64,000 bases of DNA, from positions 62,001 to 126,000 of the forward strand of contig JBFWXS010000004.1 in assembly GCA_050187175.1 (NCBI GenBank). Reading direction: 5' to 3'. The position numbers and the translations under genes are program-made. The DNA is from Zeimonas sp050187175. GTDB lineage: Bacteria > Pseudomonadota > Gammaproteobacteria > Burkholderiales > Burkholderiaceae_E. Positions 8,347 to 16,477 of this stretch are shown here, piece after piece; within the stretch, counting starts at the first letter, position 1; every line of letters starts with the position of its first letter. Below the pieces are notes generated by a model. That model was not told where the DNA came from and made no database searches. It saw nothing but the letters and a program-made list of their open reading frames with translations.

Positions 8347-8399
8347 TACTATTGAAAACAGACCAATATTATCCGAATTTTGGTCTTTTTTCAGTAGTA
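8347..8399. promoter_or_regulatory. 19-bp inverted repeat in the dioxygenase/HxlR divergent promoter
   Basis: Left arm 8347-8365 (TACTATTGAAAACAGACCA) and right arm 8381-8399 pair at 17 of 19 positions across a 15-base spacer. The segment is AT-rich and is the only strong symmetry in the 189-base gap between two divergent genes. It is a good candidate operator for the HxlR protein encoded at 8489. The T-run of the right arm could suggest a terminator, but no gene reads into it. Confidence 0.75.
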
Positions 8400-8488
8400 G
8401 ATCAATCAATGGGGGTCGGCGCCTCGGTCGGAACCGGATTCGATGGCATCCTGTCGCCTGCAGATAGCCCGCCCCGACCCCCCAGACC

Positions 8489-9412
8489 ATGCCCCCACGC
8501 AGCGCCGCCCTTCAGACGATCCAGGTCATCGGCGACGCGTGGACCTTGCGCATCCTGCGCGAGCTGTTCCGCGGCGTGCGCCGCTTCAGCGACTTCTCCG
8601 CCAAACTCGGCATCTCCAAGGACGTGCTGGCGGGGCGGCTGGACCGCATGGTCGAACAGCAGGTGGTCCGGCGCTCCGTCGAGCCGGGCCGGCACCCCGA
8701 ATACCGGCTGACCGAACGCGGCCTCGATCTGTGGGCGCTGATGCTCGCCATGTGGCTGTGGGAAAGCCAGTGGGACAGCGGCCCCGAGGGCGCGCTGCGC
8801 GGCATCGATGCGCCGCGCCGCGGATTGACGCACTTGCGCTGCCGCCACGCGATGTGGCCGACCATGTGCTGCGCCGAATGCGGCGTCGAGATGGCGGCCT
8901 TCGACTGGCAGTGGATCGCTGCCGATGCCGTGCCGGCCGATGACGGCGGCGAAAGCTCCGGCTTCCGGCGCGCCACGCGCGCGCTTCGCGATCAGCACGG
9001 GCAGCCGCTCGCGGGCCGCTTGCAGCGCGTGATGGGCGACCGGTGGAACAGCGCGCTGGTGGTCGCCGCATTCGACGGCGCGACCAGCTTCTCCGAGTTC
9101 GAGCGCCACGTCCAGGCGCCGCCGTCGCTGCTCACGCAGCGGCTGCGCGAGCTGCAGCAGCTGCGGATTCTCGAATACCAGGCCGATCCGGGTCGCCACG
9201 GACAGTACCGGCTGAGCCGCGCCGGCGCGGCACTGTACCCGCTGGTCCTGGAGCTGTTCCGCTGGGGCGCTGCATGGCTGTCAGGCGCGGACCGGGCCGG
9301 CGTGCTGGTCCATGCCGTCTGCGGCCGCGCCATGCACGCACGCTGGCATTGCGGGCATTGCCGCGCGCCGCTGTCGCGCGCGGAGCTGCATTTCGAGGCG
9401 CCGCCCGACTGA
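8489..9412 (+). CDS. HxlR-type regulator with two tandem HxlR domains
   Basis: The 307-residue protein contains two winged-helix HxlR units. Unit one (about residues 8-97) reads IGDAWTLRILRELFRGVRRF...GRHPEYRLTERG; unit two (about 168-257) reads MGDRWNSALVVAAFDGATSF...GRHGQYRLSRAG. Each unit is followed by a Cys/His-rich segment (MCCAECGV after the first, HWHCGHC-like WHCGHCRAPL after the second) that could bind zinc. Ordinary HxlR proteins have one domain of 100-130 residues and act as dimers, so this chain carries the binding surface of a dimer in one polypeptide. It is divergent from the dioxygenase operon. Confidence 0.88.
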   Translation: MPPRSAALQTIQVIGDAWTLRILRELFRGVRRFSDFSAKLGISKDVLAGRLDRMVEQQVVRRSVEPGRHPEYRLTERGLDLWALMLAMWLWESQWDSGPEGALRGIDAPRRGLTHLRCRHAMWPTMCCAECGVEMAAFDWQWIAADAVPADDGGESSGFRRATRALRDQHGQPLAGRLQRVMGDRWNSALVVAAFDGATSFSEFERHVQAPPSLLTQRLRELQQLRILEYQADPGRHGQYRLSRAGAALYPLVLELFRWGAAWLSGADRAGVLVHAVCGRAMHARWHCGHCRAPLSRAELHFEAPPD

Positions 9413-9536
9413 GGTGCCGCCTGCCTGGCCGGCATAACCGGCATGACCGACCGGGATGTCCGCCCGGGACTGTCGCATTTGCGATGGTTTCGTGCCGCCG
9501 CGCGCGGTAGCTTCGGGGCCTCAGCAGGAGACATCC

Positions 9537-10475
9537 ATGGCACTCAAGCCGCAAGTGCTCAGGCCGCTGCAGTTGATCGACACGGCCCAGCGCTACCGCC
9601 ACATCAAGGTCGAACCGCGCATGCCCAACTTCGCGGCGTGGATTCACGGCGTCGATCTGCGTGCAGCGCTGCCGGAACCGGTCCGTCGTGAACTGCGTCA
9701 GGCGCTGTGGGATTTCGAGGTCATCTTCTTTCCGCCGCAGCAGATCACGTCCGAGCAGCACATCGCGCTGGCCGAGGTGTTCGGTCCCGTCAACGAGGGT
9801 TCGTTCTTCGAGCGCTCGTCGAAGCAGCTCGAGCTGGAGATGATCGTCTTCGACGAACAGCGTCCGCCGCAGATCGACGCCTGGCATACCGACATGACCT
9901 TCGCCTCGGTGCCGCCGGCCGGCAGCGTCGTGCAGATCGTCGAGCTGCCGCCGGCCGGCGGCAACACATGCTGGGTCAGCACGACCAAGGCCTACGACAT
10001 GCTGTCGCCTGCGCTGCAGGCGTACTTCGCTGGGCTGCAGACGCTCAATACCTGGGAGCTCGGCGGCTTTCGCGAGATCGTCGGCGCCCGCGGCGAGAAC
10101 GCCGTGCTGGAAGCGATGCGCAGATACCCACCGACGCGCCATCCGCTGGTGCTGACGCATCCCGAATCCGGCAAGCGCTCGCTCTACTTCAACCGCGAGA
10201 CCGCGCGGCGCGTTGAAGGCGTGGACGAGCGCGAAGGCAAGGGCATGCTCGACTTCCTCGGCCAGTGGGTGCAGCGCCCCGAGTTCATGATCCATCACCG
10301 CTGGGACGCGCACGGGATAGCGGTCTGGGACAACCGAACGACGCAGCACTATGCGCTGGCCGACTACTGGCCCCACCGGCGAGTGAATCAGCGCATCACG
10401 TTCGGCGGCCCGCTGCAGGCACCGCAGGAACGGCCGGCCCGGCTGTCCGATGCACGCGAATCCGCCTCGGCATGA
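9537..10475 (+). CDS. TauD/TfdA-family Fe(II)/2-oxoglutarate dioxygenase
   Basis: The 312-residue enzyme has the facial triad: WHTDMTF gives His117 and Asp119, and WDNRTTQH gives His271. An Arg-rich C-terminal region follows for 2-oxoglutarate binding. Family members hydroxylate sulfonates, phenoxyacids or alkyl sulfates; the substrate here is not evident. Start 9537 follows an AGCAGGAG site; the longer frame from 9456 lacks one. The stop lies 23 bases before the preferred start of the Bug receptor gene, whose upstream alternative ATG overlaps the stop. The gene heads a plus-strand operon with an aldehyde dehydrogenase. Confidence 0.9.
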   Translation: MALKPQVLRPLQLIDTAQRYRHIKVEPRMPNFAAWIHGVDLRAALPEPVRRELRQALWDFEVIFFPPQQITSEQHIALAEVFGPVNEGSFFERSSKQLELEMIVFDEQRPPQIDAWHTDMTFASVPPAGSVVQIVELPPAGGNTCWVSTTKAYDMLSPALQAYFAGLQTLNTWELGGFREIVGARGENAVLEAMRRYPPTRHPLVLTHPESGKRSLYFNRETARRVEGVDEREGKGMLDFLGQWVQRPEFMIHHRWDAHGIAVWDNRTTQHYALADYWPHRRVNQRITFGGPLQAPQERPARLSDARESASA

Positions 10476-10498
10476 AACCCCTCTCAGGAGCCATGACC

Positions 10499-11485
10499 AT
10501 GTTCAGTTCCCGGCGGCGCACCGTCTGCGCATCCCTGGCCGCGGCGGCCGCCGCGCCGGGCGCGGTATGGGCGCAACAGCAGTTCTCACCGGATCGGCCG
10601 GTCAGATTCGTGGTGCCGTTTCCGCCCGGCGGCGGCGCCGACCAGGTCGCGCGCCAGTTGTCCGAGGAGCTGCGAGGCCGTCTGGGCCGGCCGATGATCA
10701 TCGAGAACAAGCCGGGCGCCGGCGGCCTGCTCGGTCTTCAGGAGATCGGCAAGTCCGCGCCGGACGGCCATACCATCGGCCATTTCATCTCCGGGCATAC
10801 GACGCTGCAGACGCTGTTCAAGCGGACCACTCTGCTCGATCTGATCGCCCCTGTCTGTCGGCTGTCGTTCTACAACCTGGGCATCTTCGTCGCCGAGGAC
10901 TCGCGCTACCAGTCGCTGCAGTCGCTGCTGGACGCCATTCGCGCCAACCCGGGCCGGGTGACGATGGGCATCTCCGGAATCGGCAATCCGGGCCACATCG
11001 CCTGGGAGCTGATGCGCGCAAGGCTCGGCGACGCTTATCTCGTCAACGCCGTGCCTATGAAGGGTTCGCCCGAAGTGCTGCTGGCGATGCGCGGCGGCCA
11101 GCTCGACTTCTCGATCGCCATCCTCGGAGTCTTCGGCGCCTACTTGCAGAAAGGCGGCGGCGTCCGCGCGCTGGCCGTCACCGGCGGTGAGCGTGCGAAG
11201 CTGTTTCCGGACATCCCCACCGCCGCCCAGGCCGGTCTCGCGGGCTTCTCGTACATGGCCTGGGACGGCATCGCCGCGCCGGCCGGAACGCCGCCCGGCA
11301 TCGTGTCGGCCTGGTACGAACTGATCAATGCCGGCATGCAGACCGCCGGCTATCGCAGCGTCGCCGAACGTCTCGCGATGACGCCCGCGCCCAGCCCCTC
11401 CACCGAAGAGTTCGGCCGCTTCGTCCGCACCGAGCTGCAGCGCGAAGAGGCGCTCGTGCGCGAAGGGAAACTGAAGCTGTCATGA
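10499..11485 (+). CDS. Bug-family (TctC) solute receptor
   Basis: The protein begins with a signal peptide (SSRRRTVCASLAAAAAAPGA, then VWAQ). The Bug hallmarks follow: DRPVRFVVPFPPGGGADQVA, ENKPGAGGLLG, SAPDGHTIG and VPMKGSPEVLLAM. Start 10499 is chosen because AGGAG at 10486-10490 is spaced eight bases from it; ATG codons at 10472 and 10493 are alternatives in the same frame. The stop overlaps the aldehyde dehydrogenase start (ATGA). It probably delivers the substrate of the adjacent dioxygenase. No TctAB genes are nearby. Confidence 0.88.
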   Translation: MFSSRRRTVCASLAAAAAAPGAVWAQQQFSPDRPVRFVVPFPPGGGADQVARQLSEELRGRLGRPMIIENKPGAGGLLGLQEIGKSAPDGHTIGHFISGHTTLQTLFKRTTLLDLIAPVCRLSFYNLGIFVAEDSRYQSLQSLLDAIRANPGRVTMGISGIGNPGHIAWELMRARLGDAYLVNAVPMKGSPEVLLAMRGGQLDFSIAILGVFGAYLQKGGGVRALAVTGGERAKLFPDIPTAAQAGLAGFSYMAWDGIAAPAGTPPGIVSAWYELINAGMQTAGYRSVAERLAMTPAPSPSTEEFGRFVRTELQREEALVREGKLKLS

Positions 11486-12915
11486 ACCGGCATCGCCACT
11501 TCATCGGCGGCCGCGACGTCGAGCCGGGCGGAGGGCGCTTCATGGCGGTTCATGATCCGGCCACCGAGCAAGCCGTCGGCGAGCTGGGCTGCGGTGACGC
11601 GCGCGACGTGGCGCTGGCGGTGGCCTCGGCTCGCGAGGCTCTCGCCGGCTGGCGCGATTCGCGTCCGCTGGCGCGCGGGCAGGTACTGATCGAGATTGCG
11701 CGCGCGATCCGCGCCGACGCGGCGGGCTTCGCGCAGCTCGAATGCCTCGAAACCGGCAAGTCGCTGCCGCGCGCCCGGATCGAGATCGAAGCCAGCGCAC
11801 AGTATTTCGAGTACTACGGCGGCCTGGCCTCGGCCCTGGTCGGCGAGCAGATCGATCTGGGCGCGGGCTATCACGCCTATACGCGCCGCGAGCCGTATGG
11901 CGTGATCGGCGTCATCCTGCCGTGGAATGCACCGCTGAACCAGGCCGCGCGCGCCTGCGCGCCCGCGCTCGCGGCCGGCAACGTCGTCGTGGCCAAGCCT
12001 TCGGAAGCGACGTCCGGCACCACGCTGCGGCTGGCGCGTCTGGCCGTCGAGTGCTGCGGGCTGCCGCCCGGCGTCTTCAACGTCGTGACCGGCGACGGCG
12101 AGCAGGTCGGCGAGCCGCTGGTGCGGCATCGCGACGTGCGCAAGATCGCGTTCACCGGCTCGCTGGAAGTGGGGCGGCGCATTGCGCATCTGGCCGCCGA
12201 CCGCATCCTGCCGCTGACGCTGGAGCTGGGCGGCAAGTCGCCCGACATCGTGTTCGCGGACGCCGATCTTGCCGCCGCCGCGCCCGGCGTCGCGCGCGGC
12301 TTTCTGACGCATGCCGGGCAGATCTGCCTGGCAGGCACGCGTATCCTCGTCGAACGCGGCATTCACGATTCGTTCGTGAGTGCCTTGAAGCAGGCCATGC
12401 AGGCCTACGTCGCCGACGAGCCCGGCGGGTCGATCGGCCCGATGACGACGCGCGCCCAGTACGAGAAAGTCCAGGCCTACTACCGCATCGCGAGCGAGGA
12501 GGGCGCCGTGGCCGAGCTGGGCGGCGCATTGCCGGCCCGGCCGCCTTCGAGCCGCGGCTGGTTCGTGGCGCCCACGCTCTACACCAGCGTGCGCAACGAC
12601 ATGCGCATCGCCAGGGAAGAGGTATTCGGTCCTGTCGCATGCGTCATTCCGTTCGATACCGAGGACGAGGCCATAGCCATCGCCAACGACTCGGACTACG
12701 GACTGGCGGCCGGCGTCTGGACGCGCCGCATCGATCGCGCGCATCGTGTCGCGGCGCGCCTGGAAGCCGGGCAGGTCTATGTCAACGACTACATGGCGGG
12801 CGGCATCGAAGCGCCCATTGGCGGCTACAAGATGAGCGGCTACGGACGCGAGAAGGGTCTGGAAGCGCTCGCTCACTACACGCAGCTGAAGAGCGTCGTC
12901 ATCCGTGTATGCTAG
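11482..12915 (+). CDS. NAD(P)-dependent aldehyde dehydrogenase
   Basis: The 477-residue protein has the full ALDH signature: the PWNAPLNQ cofactor loop, FTGSLEVGRRIA, the general base in LELGGKSPDIVFADADL, and the catalytic Cys282 in GQICLAGTR. It oxidises an aldehyde to an acid, presumably a product of the upstream dioxygenase. It overlaps the Bug receptor gene by four bases and the following Crp/Fnr gene by seven, so the block is tightly coupled. Specific substrate not deducible. Confidence 0.92.
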   Translation: MNRHRHFIGGRDVEPGGGRFMAVHDPATEQAVGELGCGDARDVALAVASAREALAGWRDSRPLARGQVLIEIARAIRADAAGFAQLECLETGKSLPRARIEIEASAQYFEYYGGLASALVGEQIDLGAGYHAYTRREPYGVIGVILPWNAPLNQAARACAPALAAGNVVVAKPSEATSGTTLRLARLAVECCGLPPGVFNVVTGDGEQVGEPLVRHRDVRKIAFTGSLEVGRRIAHLAADRILPLTLELGGKSPDIVFADADLAAAAPGVARGFLTHAGQICLAGTRILVERGIHDSFVSALKQAMQAYVADEPGGSIGPMTTRAQYEKVQAYYRIASEEGAVAELGGALPARPPSSRGWFVAPTLYTSVRNDMRIAREEVFGPVACVIPFDTEDEAIAIANDSDYGLAAGVWTRRIDRAHRVAARLEAGQVYVNDYMAGGIEAPIGGYKMSGYGREKGLEALAHYTQLKSVVIRVC

Positions 12916-13673
12916 GTCTCCTGCCTGGACGCCGGCATGGGCCGGCGAGGCGAGTGAGGCCGTTCTTGAGCGACGAGGAAGTCATCCGCGACGCGCTCGC
13001 GCAAACGCAGCTGTTCGTCGATCTGCCGGACAGCGTGCTGGACGGCGTCGTGCAGAGCGCGCAGCTGCGCCGGTATCCGCGCGGCGTCTATCTGCACCGG
13101 GTCGGCGATCCGGTGCCCGGTCTGTACGTCGTCATGTCCGGTGCGCTGGAGCTGAGCCGCCTTCATCCGGACGGCAACCGCTTCGTCGTCGAGTACCTGG
13201 GGCCGCCCAGCGTCAACGGCATCATAGGCATGGTCGATGGGGGCTGCGCGCTGTTCGACGTGCGTGCGCACGCCAGTACCGTGGTGGTCATGGTGCCCCG
13301 GGAATCGGTCAGCTCGAAATGGGCCGAACACCCCGAGCTGCTCTATCGCCTGTCGATCGCATTGTGCGAGCGCAGCCGCGCCATCTACGAGCATGCGGAG
13401 CGGCTCGCGACGCTGCCGCTGCGGCAGCGCATGGCGCATGCGCTGTCGCGGCTGGCGGCCCGGCACGGCCGTACCGTATCTGAGGGAATCGAGATCGGGC
13501 TCAGGTTGTCGCAGGACGACATGGCCGCCTTTCTGTCAGCCTCGCGCCAGCGCATCAACGTCGAGCTGCGGCAGCTCGCTGCGCAGGGGCTGATCCGCAT
13601 CAGCTACAGCCGGCTCACGATTCTGGATCTGGAGCAGTTGAAGCGGATCGGCAAGGGAACGGTCGCGGCGTGA
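12909..13673 (+). CDS. Crp/Fnr-family transcriptional regulator
   Basis: The protein (up to 254 residues) has an N-terminal cyclic-nucleotide-binding-type beta-roll (RRYPRGVYLHRVGDPVPGLY, VMSGALELSR) and a C-terminal winged helix (LSQDDMAAFLSASRQRINVE). No Fnr cysteine cluster is visible. The start is uncertain: ATG 12909 overlaps the preceding stop, while GTG 12954 and TTG 12966 lie nearer the conserved sequence and follow weak purine-rich stretches. A much longer same-frame reading back to 11742 is antiparallel to nothing real and is rejected. It probably regulates the 9537-12915 genes. Confidence 0.87.
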   Translation: MLGLLPGRRHGPARRVRPFLSDEEVIRDALAQTQLFVDLPDSVLDGVVQSAQLRRYPRGVYLHRVGDPVPGLYVVMSGALELSRLHPDGNRFVVEYLGPPSVNGIIGMVDGGCALFDVRAHASTVVVMVPRESVSSKWAEHPELLYRLSIALCERSRAIYEHAERLATLPLRQRMAHALSRLAARHGRTVSEGIEIGLRLSQDDMAAFLSASRQRINVELRQLAAQGLIRISYSRLTILDLEQLKRIGKGTVAA

Positions 13674-13680
13674 GCAGGCG

Positions 13681-14472
13681 CTAGCGCGCCCCGGCCTTCA
13701 GCAGCCGCTGCTCGATCTCCCGATAGCCGCGGCTGCGCGCATGCTGCAGCGGCGTCACGCCGTCGCGATCGGCGAGGTTCGGATCGGCCTTGGCGGTGAG
13801 CAGCAGATCGACGATCTGCTGATGCCGGCGTCCGCCGTTGCCCAGCATGATCGCCTCCAGCAAGGCGGTCCAGCCGAGCCGGTTCACGTGGTCGACGTTG
13901 ACGCCGGCTGCGATCAGCATGCATACCGTCTCCACGTGACCGCGCTCCGCTGCCGGAATCAGTGCCGTGCCGCCGTAGCGGTTGACGCTCTTCAGATCGG
14001 CGCCGTGAGCAAGCGTCAGCTTCAGGATCTCGAGATGACCGCGCGCGCCGGCGTACAGGTAGGGGCTGTCCTCGATGCTGTCCTTGGCATTGACGTCGGC
14101 GCCGGCCTTGATCAAGGCCTGAGCGGCCCGCACGCGGTTGCCGTGGGTGGCGACCAGCAGCGGTGTGCGGCCATTGGCGTCGCGCGCGTCCACCGCGGTG
14201 CCCAGCGCGAGCAGCTGCTGGATGGTGGCCGCGTCGTCCGCGGCGGCGGCCATATGCAATCGCATTTCATTGACCGAACTGGCGCTGACGGGCTGCTGCG
14301 CATCACTGGCCGGCTTCTGCGCATTGGCCGCCGTGGCCGGCAGCAGTACACCCAGCAGCGCAGCGAGCAGCGCATTCAGCAGTGCGCCGGGCACTGCGCG
14401 CGGCAGGACGGCGCAGAGGCCGCGTCGTCTGCCGCCAAGCGTGCGAAGGGAAAAGAGATCGTGCAGGTCCAC
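13681..14472 (-). CDS. Exported ankyrin-repeat protein
   Basis: The 263-residue product has an N-terminal hydrophobic segment (ALLNALLAALLGVLLPATA, ending at NAQ) that looks like a signal peptide. Five to six ankyrin repeats fill the rest (for example NGRTPLLVATHGNRVRAAQA, YGGTALIPAAERGHVETVCM, DGVTPLQHARSRGYREIEQR). Ankyrin arrays bind proteins; periplasmic ones in proteobacteria are often near catalase genes, but here the neighbours are unrelated. It is convergent with the Crp/Fnr gene, with seven bases between the stops. A start about 10 residues later is possible. Confidence 0.87.
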   Translation of the reverse strand: MDLHDLFSLRTLGGRRRGLCAVLPRAVPGALLNALLAALLGVLLPATAANAQKPASDAQQPVSASSVNEMRLHMAAAADDAATIQQLLALGTAVDARDANGRTPLLVATHGNRVRAAQALIKAGADVNAKDSIEDSPYLYAGARGHLEILKLTLAHGADLKSVNRYGGTALIPAAERGHVETVCMLIAAGVNVDHVNRLGWTALLEAIMLGNGGRRHQQIVDLLLTAKADPNLADRDGVTPLQHARSRGYREIEQRLLKAGAR

Positions 14473-14557
14473 CGCTCCACTCTACCCGCAGGCAGGCGGA
14501 TCGTGACAGCAAATCACTGATCGCCGCCCGCTCTGCATGACCCGGTCTGCGGCAGCC

Positions 14558-15313
14558 TCAGAGCTCGTAGCCCGGCATCACCCGGTCGAGCCTGCGCAGC
14601 AGTCCGGGCCAGGCCAGTGCGCCCGGGCCGACGCCCTGCGTGGACTGCATCACCTGCTGCTTGCCGGTGGCCAGAATGGCCGGTGCGACCTCGGTCAGTT
14701 CGCCGCCGCCTTGCGCCTGCACCTGGATCGTGCAGACCGTCTCGAACACGTACATGTTCATCCACGCGTCTGCGACGGTCGATCCCAGCGTCAGCAATCC
14801 GTGATTGCGCAGCATCAGGAAATCGGCGCTGCCGAGATCGCGCACCAGCCGCGGCTTCTCGTCGTTGCGCAATGCGATGCCCTCGTAGTCGTGATACGCG
14901 AGGTTGGACAGCACGAGGATGGAGTGCTGCGACAGCGGGCGCACGCCGTCGCGCTGCGACGAGACGGCCACGCCGTTCAGCGAATGCGTATGCATCACGC
15001 ATGCGGCATCGTGCCGCGCCGAATGCAGCGCGCTATGGATGGTGAAGCCGGCCGGGTTCACGGGGAACCGCGAGTCGTCGAGCTTGTTGCCGTTGACGTC
15101 GATCCGTACCAGCGATGAGGCGCTGATCTCCTCGAACATCAGGCCGTACGGGTTGATGAGGAACTGATCGGCGGTGCCGGGGACGCGGGCGGTGATGTGC
15201 GTGAAGATCAGATCGTCCCACTTGAACAACGCAGTGAGCCGGTAGGCCGCGGCGAGATCGACGCGGACTCGCCATTCGTCATCGCCGATGCCGGCGGGCG
15301 GGGTTCGGGGCAT
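14558..15313 (-). CDS. Class II aldolase/adducin-family protein
   Basis: The 251-residue protein has the zinc site of the fuculose-phosphate aldolase fold: MHTHSLNG supplies two His, and LRNHGLLTLG a third near residue 170. Family members cleave or epimerise sugar phosphates or decarboxylate aryl hydroxy acids; in catabolic clusters of this kind they are often unassigned. The upstream region carries GTTC-N9-GAAC sites shared with the IclR gene at 18793. The gene is therefore probably co-regulated with the divergent CoA-transferase-fold operon. Confidence 0.88.
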   Translation of the reverse strand: MPRTPPAGIGDDEWRVRVDLAAAYRLTALFKWDDLIFTHITARVPGTADQFLINPYGLMFEEISASSLVRIDVNGNKLDDSRFPVNPAGFTIHSALHSARHDAACVMHTHSLNGVAVSSQRDGVRPLSQHSILVLSNLAYHDYEGIALRNDEKPRLVRDLGSADFLMLRNHGLLTLGSTVADAWMNMYVFETVCTIQVQAQGGGELTEVAPAILATGKQQVMQSTQGVGPGALAWPGLLRRLDRVMPGYEL

Positions 15314-15365
15314 GGTCGGGCCAGGTGAAGTTGCTTGGATCGGTCACGAAAGTCGTTCCGAGTTC

Positions 15366-15402
15366 GTTCTGAATAAATGAACGGCGGATCTATATGTTGA
15401 AC
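15366..15402 (-). promoter_or_regulatory. IclR-type operator pair upstream of the aldolase gene
   Basis: Site 15366-15382 is GTTCTGAATAAATGAAC, a GTTC-N9-GAAC palindrome. A weaker site follows exactly 20 bp later at 15386-15402 (GGATCTATATGTTGAAC). The same 20-bp tandem arrangement occurs at 15533-15569 and 19626-19662. A second symmetry, TATGTTG-AA-CAACATA, covers 15393-15408. The pair lies 53-89 bases upstream of the aldolase start. Confidence 0.7.
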
Positions 15403-15500
15403 AACATAGCGGCCCGACGATGACCGTGTCAATGCCGGGACCGCGTCCGAAGCCGTCGCCGCGCGCCAGCGCTGCTGTCCAGCGACGTGCGCCGATCCGC

Positions 15501-15530
15501 TTGACGCTCGCCGGCGAAGCTTGCTAGCAT
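15501..15530 (+). promoter_or_regulatory. Sigma-70-like promoter for the CoA-transferase-fold operon
   Basis: TTGACG (15501-15506) and TAGCAT (15525-15530) are separated by 18 bases. They lie immediately before the tandem operator at 15533-15569, so a bound repressor would cover the transcription start. Confidence 0.6.
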
Positions 15531-15532
15531 TC

Positions 15533-15569
15533 GTTCATATTTTCAGAACGTCGTTCATTATAATGGAAC
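15533..15569 (+). promoter_or_regulatory. Tandem GTTC-N9-GAAC operators overlapping the CoA-transferase-fold gene start
   Basis: Sites GTTCATATTTTCAGAAC (15533-15549) and GTTCATTATAATGGAAC (15553-15569) are 20 bp apart start to start. The second differs by one base from GTTCATTATATTGGAAC at 19646-19662 in front of the iclR gene. The ATG of the downstream gene (15563) lies inside the second site. Confidence 0.82.
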
Positions 15570-16477
15570 AAACACCTTCCGCGCAAGCGACAGGCGGCGC
15601 GGCGCAGACCGCGTCAGGCGCCGCCCAGGCCAAGGCCGGGGCTGCGAAGACCGCGGCCGGCGCCGCCAAGATCATCCCGCTGTCCGAGATGGCGCGGCGC
15701 ATCGCCGACGGCAGCTCGATCGCCGTCGGCGGCAGCTTCCTGCACCGCGGCCCGTTCGCGCTGATCCGCGAGCTCGTGCGGCGCGGCGCAAGCGGGCTGG
15801 AGCTCATCAAGCAGTCGCCGGGCTACGACGTCGATCTGCTGTGCCGCGCGCGCTGCGTGGACCGCGTGCGTGCCGGCATCGTCGCCCTCGAAGGCAACTT
15901 CGGCCTGGCCAAGTGGTATCGCGAAGCCATCGAGAGCGGACGCGTGCGGCTGGAGGAGCATGCCTGCATGAGCCTGACGTCCGGCTTGCGCGCGGCCGCC
16001 TACGGCCATCCGTTCCAGCCTTGCGCCGGCCTGCACGGCAGCGATCTGCCGAAACTGAACGGCTGGGTCGAGATACCCGACCCCTACGGCAGCGGCGCGA
16101 CCAGCTTCCTGATTCCGCGCATCCAGCCCGACTTCGCGCTGATTCACGTCAACGAGATCGACGAGGACGGCAACGCGCGCGTCTACGGCACCGCGCACTG
16201 GGACCGCATCATGAGCCGCGCCGCGCGGCGCGTCTTCGTCGTCGCCGAGCGCGTCGTGCCGAAGGAGCGCTTCCAGGAGCAGCCCGAGCTGACGCTGATT
16301 CCCGGCTTCATGGTCGAGGCGGCGGCGGTCGTGCCGGGTGCGGCCTGGCCGGGCTCGTCGTTCCCGTATTACGGCGTCGACTATGACGCGGTCGAGCGCT
16401 ACCTCGAAGACACGCCGCAGGCCCTCGACGCCCACCTGGCCGAAGCACCCGAATCGAAAGGGCAGCGCCATGCGTGA
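15563..16477 (+). CDS. CoA-transferase-family protein, alpha subunit (family I/IpdA-like fold)
   Basis: The 304-residue protein has the Rossmann-like core of family I CoA-transferase alpha subunits (LSEMARRIADGSSIAVGGSF, IQPDFALIHVNEIDEDGNAR). The first 30 residues are an Ala/Gly/Gln/Thr-rich tail outside the family fold. ATG 15563 is the only ATG before the conserved region, but it has no Shine-Dalgarno sequence and lies within an operator. The message may have an unusually short leader. A TTG at 15521 is an alternative. The stop overlaps the beta-subunit gene by eight bases. It could be a transferase or a ring-opening hydrolase of the IpdAB type. Confidence 0.85.
   Translation: MEQTPSAQATGGAAQTASGAAQAKAGAAKTAAGAAKIIPLSEMARRIADGSSIAVGGSFLHRGPFALIRELVRRGASGLELIKQSPGYDVDLLCRARCVDRVRAGIVALEGNFGLAKWYREAIESGRVRLEEHACMSLTSGLRAAAYGHPFQPCAGLHGSDLPKLNGWVEIPDPYGSGATSFLIPRIQPDFALIHVNEIDEDGNARVYGTAHWDRIMSRAARRVFVVAERVVPKERFQEQPELTLIPGFMVEAAAVVPGAAWPGSSFPYYGVDYDAVERYLEDTPQALDAHLAEAPESKGQRHA

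Noticed and set aside
8347..8399. Intrinsic terminator
   Set aside because: No gene reads into it; it lies between divergent starts and has nearly equal AT-rich arms, so an operator is more likely.
6863..8467. A 534-residue plus-strand frame opposite the dioxygenase
   Set aside because: It is a shadow of the dioxygenase gene, which has all four iron ligands on the minus strand.
11742..12908. Extension of the Crp/Fnr gene to a 643-residue product
   Set aside because: The extra part lies within the aldehyde dehydrogenase gene in a different frame and is Arg-rich without domain similarity.
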